Origin: FEN-1297 sp964498065
Lineage (GTDB): Bacteria; Bacteroidota; Ignavibacteria; Ignavibacteriales; Ignavibacteriaceae
Length of the DNA: 43,060 nt
Direction: 5' to 3'
Assembly: GCA_964498065.1 (NCBI GenBank)
Contig: CAZCFZ010000029.1
Location: 1-43,060, forward strand
Shown here: in pieces, positions 26,092 to 34,024 of the stretch
Position numbering within the stretch: the first letter of the stretch is position 1
Layout: each line of letters opens with the position of its first letter
Notes under the pieces: model-generated
Told to the model about the DNA's origin: nothing
Database searches by the model: none
Seen by the model: the letters and a program-made list of their open reading frames with translations, nothing else
Made by a program: the position numbers and the translations under genes

Positions 26092-27321
26092 TTATATAGA
26101 TTGAGAAATTCCAGAATTTTCCCGCCGGTTTTTTGAAATTTTTCTTTTTGAATTTTTTACAGGGAATAAGTATCCTATTAATTTTAAATAATTCATCGGA
26201 CTTGTCAGTAATCTGCTGTAAGAATTATTGCCTATAAAAATATCCGTCATTAATTCACTCAGATTTTGACCATACAATTTGAATAATAATTTTCTAACAT
26301 AAGGATATGTATAAACCAGTGCAGCTATAATTTTTGCATATTTGATTTCCCGTAAAATCGTATTGGCTATTTTTTTATTATAGATGTATGATGCAGTTTC
26401 TTCATCAAACCTGCTTTCAATCAAAGCTTCCGCGGCAATTTTCCCGCTTTCAATTGCATGACTAATACCTTCGCCTGTTACCGGATCAGCTAATCCGGCA
26501 GCGTCGCCTGTTAATAAAATTCTATCTTTTGCAAATTTCTTCCCCCTGTAATTTAACGGGATAAAATATCCGTGTCTTTCGGATTTAATTACATTTTTAA
26601 TACCGAGAATTTTAAAATAATCATTTATTATATTATTTAAATCCTTCCGCCTGCTCTTAATATTAATTATACCGATCGACAGATGATCTTTTTTAGGGAA
26701 AACCCAACCGTAGCCATGGGGAACTATATCGAAATCAAATCTAGCCGACTTACTAAATCTTTTATAATCATTATTATCAACATACACTTCATACTCGAGA
26801 GCAGGAAGTTTAATATTGTTCGTTTTAATTCCCAATTTATTAATATTTATTCCGGTTGCGCCGTTACTTATAATTACAAACTTTCCGTAAAAAGTTGAGC
26901 TCTTTGTTTTAACTTCAACAAAATCATTATTACATGTAACATTTACTACTTCAGTTCCCTCTTTTAACTGTGCACCGATTTTTAACGCATGCGATAAAAT
27001 ATGATAATCAAAGTTATCGCGCATCGTCATTATAATTATCGGATCATAGCGCTGAGTGGTAAATTTAAGCTTGTTATTATGATCATAAATTTCGGAATAG
27101 TTACAGTTGATTTCGGATATTTTATTAAAATCAATAGGCAATAACTTTTTAACCCGATTTACAATTCCTCCGCCGCATGTTTTATATCTCGGCAAAATTT
27201 TTTTTTCAATTACCAGTACATCTGACTTATTTTCAGCTAAAAAATATGCAGCAGATGAGCCTGCAGGACCGCTTCCAATAACAATTGCATCGTAAATTTT
27301 GGATGAACCGTTAATTTTCAT
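26092..27321 (-). CDS. Geranylgeranyl-reductase-family FAD oxidoreductase
   Basis: This 409-residue flavoprotein has an N-terminal FAD-binding Rossmann motif GSGPAGSSAAYFLAE (residues 17-31) and the VLVIEKK end of the second strand. The family motif RYKTCGGGIV lies near 45-54, and the second FAD contact, ILLTGDAAGLADPVTGEGISHAIESG, lies near 270. These match the geranylgeranyl reductase / digeranylgeranylglycerophospholipid reductase group. In bacteria such enzymes saturate isoprenoid chains of quinones, carotenoids or (bacterio)chlorophyll-type side chains; the true substrate is not visible. It lies in a minus-strand run: DUF493 gene, this gene (38 nt), then the HAD phosphatase (60 nt). The C-terminal tail is basic. 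Confidence 0.88.
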   Translation of the reverse strand: MKINGSSKIYDAIVIGSGPAGSSAAYFLAENKSDVLVIEKKILPRYKTCGGGIVNRVKKLLPIDFNKISEINCNYSEIYDHNNKLKFTTQRYDPIIIMTMRDNFDYHILSHALKIGAQLKEGTEVVNVTCNNDFVEVKTKSSTFYGKFVIISNGATGININKLGIKTNNIKLPALEYEVYVDNNDYKRFSKSARFDFDIVPHGYGWVFPKKDHLSIGIINIKSRRKDLNNIINDYFKILGIKNVIKSERHGYFIPLNYRGKKFAKDRILLTGDAAGLADPVTGEGISHAIESGKIAAEALIESRFDEETASYIYNKKIANTILREIKYAKIIAALVYTYPYVRKLLFKLYGQNLSELMTDIFIGNNSYSRLLTSPMNYLKLIGYLFPVKNSKRKISKNRRENSGISQSI

Positions 27322-27359
27322 TTTTTAGTCAATAGATAAAGTTTTAGAAAAGACGGATA

Positions 27360-27626
27360 TTAAATAACCATTTTAACATCAGGATTTTCACTTAATTTTT
27401 CATAAATCAAATTCCTAACAGCTTCATTCGGAACTTCAAGTGTAATATTGATACTAAAATATTTCCCGTTTTTGCTGATATTAGAAGGAGTTACATCATA
27501 GGTTAGCCCCATCGATGCTTTTTCAATTGCCTTTAGAATTTTATCAACATCTGTTCCGATAACTTTGTATCCCCATTTACACGGATATTTTATTTCCGGC
27601 CGCTGTTTATCTGAATCTAAAATCAT
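27360..27626 (-). CDS. DUF493 (YbeD-like) family protein
   Basis: This is a small protein of 88 residues that fits the DUF493 fold (ACT-like ferredoxin fold). It shows KYPCKWGYKVIG near the start, a helix around VDKILKAIEKASMGL, and a second beta-alpha-beta unit with SKNGKYFSINITLEVPN and a final helix YEKLSENPDVKMVI. In proteobacteria the family member YbeD lies beside lipoate genes, but here it precedes a flavoprotein and a HAD phosphatase. Molecular function is unknown. It has no clear Shine-Dalgarno. The 561-nt spacer upstream contains a candidate small ORF and RNA element on the other strand. Confidence 0.82.
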   Translation of the reverse strand: MILDSDKQRPEIKYPCKWGYKVIGTDVDKILKAIEKASMGLTYDVTPSNISKNGKYFSINITLEVPNEAVRNLIYEKLSENPDVKMVI

Positions 27627-27866
27627 TTTGAGTATAACCGTTTGTCTAAGTATTATTTTATTTAAAATACTAATGTTTTTATTTTAATCAAATATTATTC
27701 AAAGTAAAAATATGAGGAAAGGCACAAGAAATATTTTGTTAAACCAACGTCACTTCTTTTTATTTTGCAAATACATAGCTTCATACTAAATAATTAGACT
27801 TAAAATAACTCATATACTCCCAAAGGTCTATTGCTATTTTCAATTTATTAAACGGGTGGATTTAAA

Positions 27867-27986
27867 ATGATTCGTATAATTTTGATAGGCCTATATTTTG
27901 TTTTTATATTTGTCAGTTTTTGGATACTGGATAAAAGAACCGGTTCAACTAAATCACCAAATTTGAAATTTAAAATTTTTCATTAA
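27867..27986 (+). CDS. Candidate 39-residue single-span membrane peptide
   Basis: This short ORF begins MIRIILIGLYFVFIFVSFW and continues with ILDKRTGSTKS, an ordinary small-membrane-protein pattern: one hydrophobic helix (about 3-20) followed by a basic tail ending in FKIFH. GGGTGG lies about eight bases before the ATG. The orientation is opposite to its neighbours, and a strong hairpin with a T-run at 28118-28150 could end its transcript. No homology is recognised. Such short hydrophobic ORFs arise by chance in AT-rich DNA, so confidence is limited. Confidence 0.4.
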   Translation: MIRIILIGLYFVFIFVSFWILDKRTGSTKSPNLKFKIFH

Positions 27987-28067
27987 GCTTTTGTTGTTTA
28001 TGTCACAGATAAAAACTGATTAATATTTTTTTCTTGCATATCTAATAACGAAAGATTATTTTTTCAT

Positions 28068-28150
28068 CGGTTCTTTCAAAAGGTTCTCCCCTGCCTTTTG
28101 AGTAAAAAGAACTAAGTCCCGATGGTCGCCCGATCATTGGGCTTTTTATT
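28068..28150 (+). ncRNA. Candidate structured RNA with intrinsic terminator
   Basis: The first hairpin has a continuous left arm GTTCTTT-CAAAAGG (28070-28083), pairing with CCTTTTG (28094-28100) and, after a 5-base bulge, with AAAGAAC (28106-28112): 14 perfect pairs in two stacked helices around a CTCCCC-containing loop. Five bases later CCCGATG (28118-28124) pairs with CATTGGG (one G-T), followed by CTTTTTATTTT, an intrinsic terminator on the plus strand. It may be a small RNA or the 3' end of the small-ORF transcript. No known riboswitch family is recognised. Confidence 0.5.
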
Positions 28151-28187
28151 TTAAACAACTTTTAGTAATAAGAACTTCTTGAAAAAG

Positions 28188-29165
28188 TTAAACGGATAGA
28201 TCAGTCAATATTCTTTTCAATAAGTTTCTCGCGAGAGGCACTTTATAAGCATTATGCTCCAAAGTAAATGCATCTTTAAATATTCCTTTGGAGAGATTTG
28301 ATATATTGGAATCATCAAGTGTAAAACTGTTTAACGCTTTATTTAAACTTTCAATTTCCCAAGGCACGGGCGCAACTCCGCCGAAAGCAACTCTTCCTTT
28401 CGAAATATTATTACCATTTTTGGTTATTACTGCACCGATGCTAACGAGGGCAAAATCCCAAACTTCCCTTTCCATTATTTTAATATATCTGCTAACAGTT
28501 CCTTTTGGTAAAGCAGGAATAATAATTTTTTCAACTATCTCTCCCGGTTCAAGAATATTCTCTTTAGTATGATTTTGTTCAGGCATGATAAAAAACTCTT
28601 TTAAAGGTATCCTTCTAGATTTTCCATTTGAAAAAATTGATACTTCGGCATTAAGAGCCAGCAAAGCAACAGCAGTATCGGAGGGATGAACTATATAGCA
28701 CGGACCCCCGCCTACTATACAATGATATTTATTTTGTCCGTCGGCTGCATAACAAATATCCCCGCCTTTTCTTATGCAATGAAAATCACCGCGGAAATAA
28801 AAACACCTAGGCCGCTGACATAAATTACCGCCAATTGTAGCAATATTTCTAAACTGCGGAGAAGCGATTTCTTTAGCAGCCTGTGCAAGAATGGTATACT
28901 TTTCATTGATTAAATTATTTTCGGCAATCTCGACTAAAGTTACAAGCGATCCTATTTCCAAACTTTTATCTTCAAGAAATTCTATTTTATTTAAGCCGGG
29001 AATTGATTTTAAATTGACTACATTTTCAGGCGATTCCAAATAATCTTTCATCATTCCCAACAAATCAGTTCCTCCGGCAAACGGCAGAGCAGTTTTATTA
29101 TTTTTTCTTAAAAAACTGCCGGCTTCATCCAAAGTTTTAGGCTGTAAATATTTAAAATTTTTCAT
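28188..29165 (-). CDS. FAD subunit of periplasmic molybdenum hydroxylase (PaoB-like)
   Basis: This is the 325-residue medium subunit of an aldehyde/xanthine-oxidase-family enzyme. The FAD-binding PCMH fold shows FAGGTDLLGMMK near 29-40 and IATIGGNLCQR near 108-118. A cysteine-rich insertion (C116, C121, C130, C138, C149, C156) corresponds to the extra [4Fe-4S] cluster found in PaoB and 4-hydroxybenzoyl-CoA reductase beta, absent from ordinary XdhB. HPSDTAVALLAL follows as usual. It is the last gene of a minus-strand operon (FeS subunit, Mo subunit, this), 29 nt after the Mo subunit, with AAAGGT before the ATG. Lacking its own signal, it is probably exported together with the Tat-bearing FeS subunit. 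Confidence 0.88.
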   Translation of the reverse strand: MKNFKYLQPKTLDEAGSFLRKNNKTALPFAGGTDLLGMMKDYLESPENVVNLKSIPGLNKIEFLEDKSLEIGSLVTLVEIAENNLINEKYTILAQAAKEIASPQFRNIATIGGNLCQRPRCFYFRGDFHCIRKGGDICYAADGQNKYHCIVGGGPCYIVHPSDTAVALLALNAEVSIFSNGKSRRIPLKEFFIMPEQNHTKENILEPGEIVEKIIIPALPKGTVSRYIKIMEREVWDFALVSIGAVITKNGNNISKGRVAFGGVAPVPWEIESLNKALNSFTLDDSNISNLSKGIFKDAFTLEHNAYKVPLARNLLKRILTDLSV

Positions 29166-29194
29166 TTGTGAACCTTTAAAAAACTATTTATTCG

Positions 29195-31489
29195 TTAACT
29201 GTATAACGTACTTAAAATTTTGTCTGGCGTAATAGGTAAACTTTTAATCCTAACGCCTATAGCATTATAAACCGCATTTGCAATTGCAGCGGCAGTAGGA
29301 ATTATCGCCGGTTCCCCGATACCTTTAACTCCAGTATAATTTAACAAACTATCGCCTTTACTGACGATTATTACTTGAATCTCCGGTGTATCTTTTATAG
29401 TCGCCATTTTATAATCATGCATATTTATATTAAGTACTTTACCGGTATTTTTATCGATTAATCTTTCTTCCATTAAAGCATAACCAAGCCCTTGAATAAT
29501 TCCGCCGTGAAATTGATTTTCAAGAGTTTTTTGATTTAAAACTCTGCCGATATCATGAGCAGCAATAACTTTTAGAACCCTTACTTTACCTGTTTCAATA
29601 TCAACTTCAACTTCGACAAATTGAGCGCCGAAAGTATTTGCCTGGTAGCCTTTAGGATTTTCATTTCTTGCTCCGGTTGTAATTAATACTCTTTCGTGCA
29701 TTTTTTGAACAACATTAGAAATCTCTATTTTTTGAGTTTCATCTTTGCTATTATAAATTATACCATTTTGATATTTAAGTTGTTCTTCAGGCAATTCTAA
29801 AATAGCAGATGCACCATTTATTAATTTAGCTTTCATTTGTTCGGCCGCATCTCTTACAGCCGGGGAAACAGAAGGAGCAGTCGTACTCCCGCCGCTTGAA
29901 GGACAGTAAGGATCGACAGCAGTATCACCAAGAGAGACTTGAATTTTATTAAGTGGTATTTCCAGAACCTCTGCAGCAACCATTGCAATAAAAGTATAAG
30001 TCCCGGTCCCAAGATCCTGTGTTCCGGCAATTACCTGAACGCTTCCGTCTCTATTTAATTTTAAAGTTGCATAAGCCGGCGGACCGCCGCCTCCCCACCA
30101 AATTTGAGTTGCCATCCCGATTCCTGTTTTTAAATTTCCTTTGCCTACCCCTGCTGCTTTTCTTCTATTATACCATCCGATTGCTTCTGCACCTTTTTGA
30201 TACGCCTCTTTTAATAATTTACTTGTATACGGTTCATTGGAAACCGGATCTACTTTCGTATAATTTTTTAGCCTGAAGTCTAACGGATCCATTCCGACTT
30301 TCTCTGCCAGTTCATCAATTAAAGACTCGAATGCAAACGTTCCTTGAACATGTCCGGGAGCTCTAAACGCGCGCGCACGACCCGCATTTATTAATATATC
30401 ATACTCTTCCGTACTAACATTCGGGCATTTATAAAGTGCACGTAAAGGCCAGCTGCATCCGGCACCCGCCGGATATGCACCGACAGCACCGTAAGAATAA
30501 TGTTGCAATGCAGTTAATGTTCCGTCTTTTTTAGCGCCTGCTTTTAGTTTCTGATAAGAATCCGGACGATTGCCCATTATCAAGTTCATCTGTTTTCTAT
30601 CAACAGTTATTTTAACAGGTCTGCCGATTTTTTTTGCAAGTAATGCCGCAATAACAGAATATTTGCCGGCTTCAAGCTTGCTGCCGAATCCGCCGCCCAT
30701 ATATTTTTTAATAACACGAACATCACTTTCCGGAATTTTTAAGCTGCCTGCTATTTGATCTCGTACACCAAAAATTGCCTGGGTTGAATCCCATATTTTT
30801 AATTTACCGTCATCCCAGTTAACTACACTGCAGTGAACTTCGGTAGGATTATGAATTGCAACTTGTGTTGAAAAAGTATCTTCAACAATAACCTCAGCTT
30901 CTTTAAAACCATCATCAATATTTCCTCTTGAATAAATACCAGGCTTTCCGTTAAGTATATTTCCCCATTCATATACTTTAGGCGAGTCCGGTTTCATCGC
31001 ATCACCTGCATCCACTACAAAAGGCAGCTCTTCATATTCAACTTCAATTAAGCGCAATGCATCTTCGGCAATCCTATCTGTATCGGCAGCTACACATGCT
31101 ACTTCATCGCCTACGCATCTTACATGGGAATCAAAAAGAAAAGTTGTATTGTAATACCAAGGTATTTTCGGCTCATCGTTCGAAGTTATAATTGCTAAAA
31201 CCCCGGGAAGTTCTTTCGCTTTTTTAGTATTTATTTTTTTAATTTTGGCATTAGGATAAGGAGAGCCTAAAATTCTTGCATGTGCCATATGAGGAAGATT
31301 TACATCAAAAGTATATACAGCAGAGCCGCTTACTTTATCATAACCATCAATTCTCGATACCGGTTTCCCTATTACTTTTAATTTATCGTTCGGTTCCCAT
31401 GCTTTATATTTTTCAGTTGAAACTTCTCCGATTGCTTCAATAAAATCTTCTTCAAAAAAATGTTTTGATTTTACAATTTTGCGAGACAT
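29195..31489 (-). CDS. Molybdopterin subunit of periplasmic oxidoreductase (PaoC-like)
   Basis: This is the 764-residue catalytic subunit, which hydroxylates aldehydes or N-heterocycles at a molybdopterin-cytosine-dinucleotide centre. It shows the N-terminal aldehyde-oxidase domain, the MCD-contact loop GGGFGSK (about 275-281), RAFRAPGHVQGTFAFES (around 390-405), GTQDLGTGTYT, the sequence AHDIGRVLNQKTLENQFHGG, and the C-terminal catalytic glutamate in GVKGIGEPAI. The RAFRAPGH form and the partner subunits are those of the YagTSR/PaoABC group rather than of cytosolic xanthine dehydrogenase. AGGTGAT lies at good spacing before the ATG. Maturation requires a PaoD/XdhC-like chaperone, which is not seen in this window. 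The substrate is probably an aldehyde; other heterocycles are possible. Confidence 0.9.
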   Translation of the reverse strand: MSRKIVKSKHFFEEDFIEAIGEVSTEKYKAWEPNDKLKVIGKPVSRIDGYDKVSGSAVYTFDVNLPHMAHARILGSPYPNAKIKKINTKKAKELPGVLAIITSNDEPKIPWYYNTTFLFDSHVRCVGDEVACVAADTDRIAEDALRLIEVEYEELPFVVDAGDAMKPDSPKVYEWGNILNGKPGIYSRGNIDDGFKEAEVIVEDTFSTQVAIHNPTEVHCSVVNWDDGKLKIWDSTQAIFGVRDQIAGSLKIPESDVRVIKKYMGGGFGSKLEAGKYSVIAALLAKKIGRPVKITVDRKQMNLIMGNRPDSYQKLKAGAKKDGTLTALQHYSYGAVGAYPAGAGCSWPLRALYKCPNVSTEEYDILINAGRARAFRAPGHVQGTFAFESLIDELAEKVGMDPLDFRLKNYTKVDPVSNEPYTSKLLKEAYQKGAEAIGWYNRRKAAGVGKGNLKTGIGMATQIWWGGGGPPAYATLKLNRDGSVQVIAGTQDLGTGTYTFIAMVAAEVLEIPLNKIQVSLGDTAVDPYCPSSGGSTTAPSVSPAVRDAAEQMKAKLINGASAILELPEEQLKYQNGIIYNSKDETQKIEISNVVQKMHERVLITTGARNENPKGYQANTFGAQFVEVEVDIETGKVRVLKVIAAHDIGRVLNQKTLENQFHGGIIQGLGYALMEERLIDKNTGKVLNINMHDYKMATIKDTPEIQVIIVSKGDSLLNYTGVKGIGEPAIIPTAAAIANAVYNAIGVRIKSLPITPDKILSTLYS

Positions 31490-31537
31490 ATTATCACCTA
31501 AATAAAAAATCCTAAATTAATATGACCTGTTTCAAAA

Positions 31538-32149
31538 TCATATTTTTTCCGCAGCAGCAATTACCGATTTTATAATATTCGGATATGCAGAGCATCTGCA
31601 AATATTACCGGACATTCCGTTTAAAATTTGTTCTTTGTTCGGCTTCGGATTTTTATTCAACAATCCTTGTGCCGCCATTATTTGTCCCGGAGTACAAAAT
31701 CCGCATTGTAGTCCGTCATGTTCAATAAAAGCTTCTTGAATAGGATTAAGCTTTTCTCCGCTGAGCAAACCTTCGATTGTTGTTACCTCTTTACCGTCGG
31801 CATCAAGTGCCAGCAGATGACATGAATAAACCGCTTTGCCGTTAAGTAATACGGTACAGGATCCGCATTCACCTTGGTTACAAACCAATTTTGTTCCTGT
31901 TAGATTTAACTTATCTCTCAATAATTCTGCAAGCGTTGTTCTAGGCTCAACTTTAGTTTTAATTGATTTCCCGTTTACTTTCATATTAAGAAGCTGCTTA
32001 CCCTCGAGATCATCATGCGTTTCATCTATAATTTTATTAGATATTGTTTCCAATCCGGGAGCAATGGCATAAGTTCCAACAACGCCGGTACCAACTCCTT
32101 TTAAAAAATTACGTCGGGTTAATTTGCGTGGTTTTGAATCATCCTTCAT
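31538..32149 (-). CDS. Tat-exported 2Fe-2S subunit of molybdenum hydroxylase (PaoA-like)
   Basis: This is the 203-residue small subunit with a twin-arginine signal, TRRNFLKGVGTG (R12-R13), followed by a hydrophobic stretch, marking the whole complex for the periplasm. The plant-type cluster is bound by C90, C95, C98 and C110 (CNQGECGSC...C), and the second [2Fe-2S] by C149, C152, C184 and C186 (CGFC...CRC). It is the first gene of a three-gene minus-strand operon, divergent from the 8-oxoguanine deaminase gene 138 bp away. In PaoABC-like enzymes electrons leave through this and the FAD/FeS subunit to a cytochrome or oxygen. A monoheme cytochrome c gene lies 6.4 kb away on the same strand. Confidence 0.92.
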   Translation of the reverse strand: MKDDSKPRKLTRRNFLKGVGTGVVGTYAIAPGLETISNKIIDETHDDLEGKQLLNMKVNGKSIKTKVEPRTTLAELLRDKLNLTGTKLVCNQGECGSCTVLLNGKAVYSCHLLALDADGKEVTTIEGLLSGEKLNPIQEAFIEHDGLQCGFCTPGQIMAAQGLLNKNPKPNKEQILNGMSGNICRCSAYPNIIKSVIAAAEKI

Positions 32150-32290
32150 TGTTAGTTCCCACTAATCTAAATTAATAAATGCCCATTTAAGTCTTTAAAA
32201 AATTAGTCAAGGCAATTATCATTTTCAAGTAGTAATCTACAAAAATAATTTTTATTTTTACCGCTGTGTTATTATAATAAAGGGAAAGTG

Positions 32291-33655
32291 ATGATCCTGC
32301 TTAAAAATTGTTATTATGCTGCTTCATTCGATGATGACAAATCTTATAATAATATTGATATCTTAATTGAGGGAAACCGGATAAAAAAAATTGGAAATGG
32401 ATTAATTATTAAATCCGACCCGAATGATAAACCGCAAACGATTGACTGTTCAAATATTGTGGTTATCCCGGGGCTTGTAAACACACACCATCATTTTTAT
32501 CAAACATTAACTAGAAATGTAAAGCAAGTGCAAAATGCCAAACTTTTTGACTGGCTGGTTTTTCTTTATGAAATCTGGAAAAAGTTAGACGAGGAAGCAG
32601 TTTATTATTCTTCTCTTATTGCAATAGGTGAATTATTAAAGACCGGATGTACTCTTTCCACGGATCATCATTATCTTTATCCCGAAAACTTTAACGGCGA
32701 TTTGATGGGCATTCAATTTAAAGCTGCGGAAAAATTAGGAATGCGCTTTTCTCCAACCAGAGGCTCAATGTCGTTAAGCAAAAAAAACGGCGGCCTGCCT
32801 CCGGATTCTGTAGTTCAAACAGAAGCAAAAATTTTAGAAGACAGCTTAAGAGTAATTGAGCAATACCACGATCCTTCGGAAGATTCAATGAAAAAAATTG
32901 TTTTAGCTCCGTGCTCTCCCTTTTCGGTTACAAAAGAAAATATGAAAGAAACCGCTAAACTTGCCCGCAATTATAAAGTAAGACTCCATACTCATTTAGC
33001 AGAGACAAAAGACGAAGAAGATTACTGCAATGAAATGTTCGGGAAAAATCCACTTGCATTAATGGAAGAAGTAGACTTTATTGGTGAAGATGTCTTTTTT
33101 GCTCACGGAATTTTCTTTAATGATAATGAATTAAGAGTATTAAAAGAAACAAATACTTCTATCGCACATTGTCCATCTTCCAACATGAGATTAGGTTCCG
33201 GAATTGCAAGAGTTAGAGAAATGATTGATATGGGAATTAATGTCGGTATCGGAGTTGACGGCTCTGCTTCAAATGATTCATCCGATATGCTCGGCGAGCT
33301 TAGGAATGCAATGCTTCTTCAGAGAATAAAATACGGTCCTTCCGGTTTAACAGCAGCAGAAGTATTCAAAATGGGAATAGAAAACGGTAATAAAATTCTA
33401 AATTATTCTAAAGCCGGAAAAATTAAAGAAGGCTGGCTTGCTGATCTTGCTTTATTCAATATTAATAAAATCGAATATGCGGGCAGTTTATCTGATCCTT
33501 TAGCTTCGCTGGTTTTTACAGGAATCAATCATCAAACCGAATACACAATTGTTAACGGAAAGATTGTAGTAGAAAAAGGAAAGTTAGTAGGTGAAGATGA
33601 AGAAGTTATTGTTAAAAAAGGAAATGAAACAGCAGCGAGACTGTTGAGTAGATAA
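32291..33655 (+). CDS. 8-oxoguanine deaminase
   Basis: This amidohydrolase-superfamily enzyme of 454 residues would convert 8-oxoguanine to uric acid and ammonia. The N-terminal metal site is H66-x-H68 in NTHHHFYQ; further ligands are H235 in LHTHLAE, H272 in FAHG and D323 in GVDGSASND (numbering from the ATG at 32291). The segments PTRGSMSLS...GGLPPDS and CPSSNMRL are typical of the 8-oxoguanine deaminase branch and differ from guanine deaminase and SsnA. A GTG precedes the ATG by one codon, but AAGGG is six bases from the ATG, so that start is chosen. It is divergent from the Pao-like operon and upstream of the xanthine dehydrogenase operon, suggesting salvage or breakdown of oxidised purines. 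Confidence 0.85.
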   Translation: MILLKNCYYAASFDDDKSYNNIDILIEGNRIKKIGNGLIIKSDPNDKPQTIDCSNIVVIPGLVNTHHHFYQTLTRNVKQVQNAKLFDWLVFLYEIWKKLDEEAVYYSSLIAIGELLKTGCTLSTDHHYLYPENFNGDLMGIQFKAAEKLGMRFSPTRGSMSLSKKNGGLPPDSVVQTEAKILEDSLRVIEQYHDPSEDSMKKIVLAPCSPFSVTKENMKETAKLARNYKVRLHTHLAETKDEEDYCNEMFGKNPLALMEEVDFIGEDVFFAHGIFFNDNELRVLKETNTSIAHCPSSNMRLGSGIARVREMIDMGINVGIGVDGSASNDSSDMLGELRNAMLLQRIKYGPSGLTAAEVFKMGIENGNKILNYSKAGKIKEGWLADLALFNINKIEYAGSLSDPLASLVFTGINHQTEYTIVNGKIVVEKGKLVGEDEEVIVKKGNETAARLLSR

Positions 33656-34024
33656 CTTTTTTCTCATATAAAAAGAAGTAATTATGCAAAGCATTTCTTC
33701 TTTAATAAATTTTGGAGTATTGGAATGATGGGGTATCGGATTCCTTCCAATGAAATTAGATACTCGATACGCAATATTCGATATTCGGTACTCCGTAATC
33801 GATATTCGATACCAGGTACCGGATTTTGGATGCTCGATGCTCAATACTGGATAAGTGATCCGGAATCCGGTATCAAGAATCAGATATCGAGAATCAAGAA
33901 TCAATTATTCAAAAAATATTCTAAAATAATATTAATTGGTAAATTACTTAAAGATTGCTTCCTGCTACACATTACAAATAACAAATTACGTACAACAATC
34001 AATAAATTTGCCCGGAGTTAAATT
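33656..34024. repeat. Degenerate short-repeat block (ATTCGATA-type) between deaminase and XDH operon
   Basis: From about 33725 to 33905 the spacer consists of imperfect 8-10 bp units: GATACTCGATAC, ATATTCGATATTCGG, TAATCGATATTCGATAC, then GGATGCTCGATGCTCAATACTGG, and finally a reversed set AAGAATCAGATATCGAGAATCAAGAATCA. Open frames on both strands here translate to YRIS- or ILDSRY-like repeats and have no Shine-Dalgarno; I treat them as by-products of the repeat. The block could be a spreading intergenic element or a structured spacer. About 100 AT-rich bases follow before the FAD-subunit ATG. Confidence 0.7.

Larger units (their letters stand above)
27627..28187. other. Intergenic region with small ORF and structured RNA element
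   Basis: The region lies between the DUF493 gene (minus) and the end of the FAD subunit gene (minus). It holds a candidate plus-strand 39-codon ORF (27867-27986) and, downstream of it, a nested hairpin and a terminator-like hairpin (28070-28150), listed separately. The rest is AT-rich with no further ORFs that I can support. Confidence 0.6.

Noticed and set aside
33584..33904. Minus-strand 106-codon frame with ILDSRYLILDTG/YRISN repeats
   Set aside because: It overlaps the end of the deaminase gene, lacks a Shine-Dalgarno, and its repetitive translation follows from the degenerate short-repeat block.
33725..34021. Plus-strand 98-codon frame before the XDH FAD-subunit gene
   Set aside because: Most of it is the repeat block; composition is unlike a protein, and there is no ribosome-binding site.
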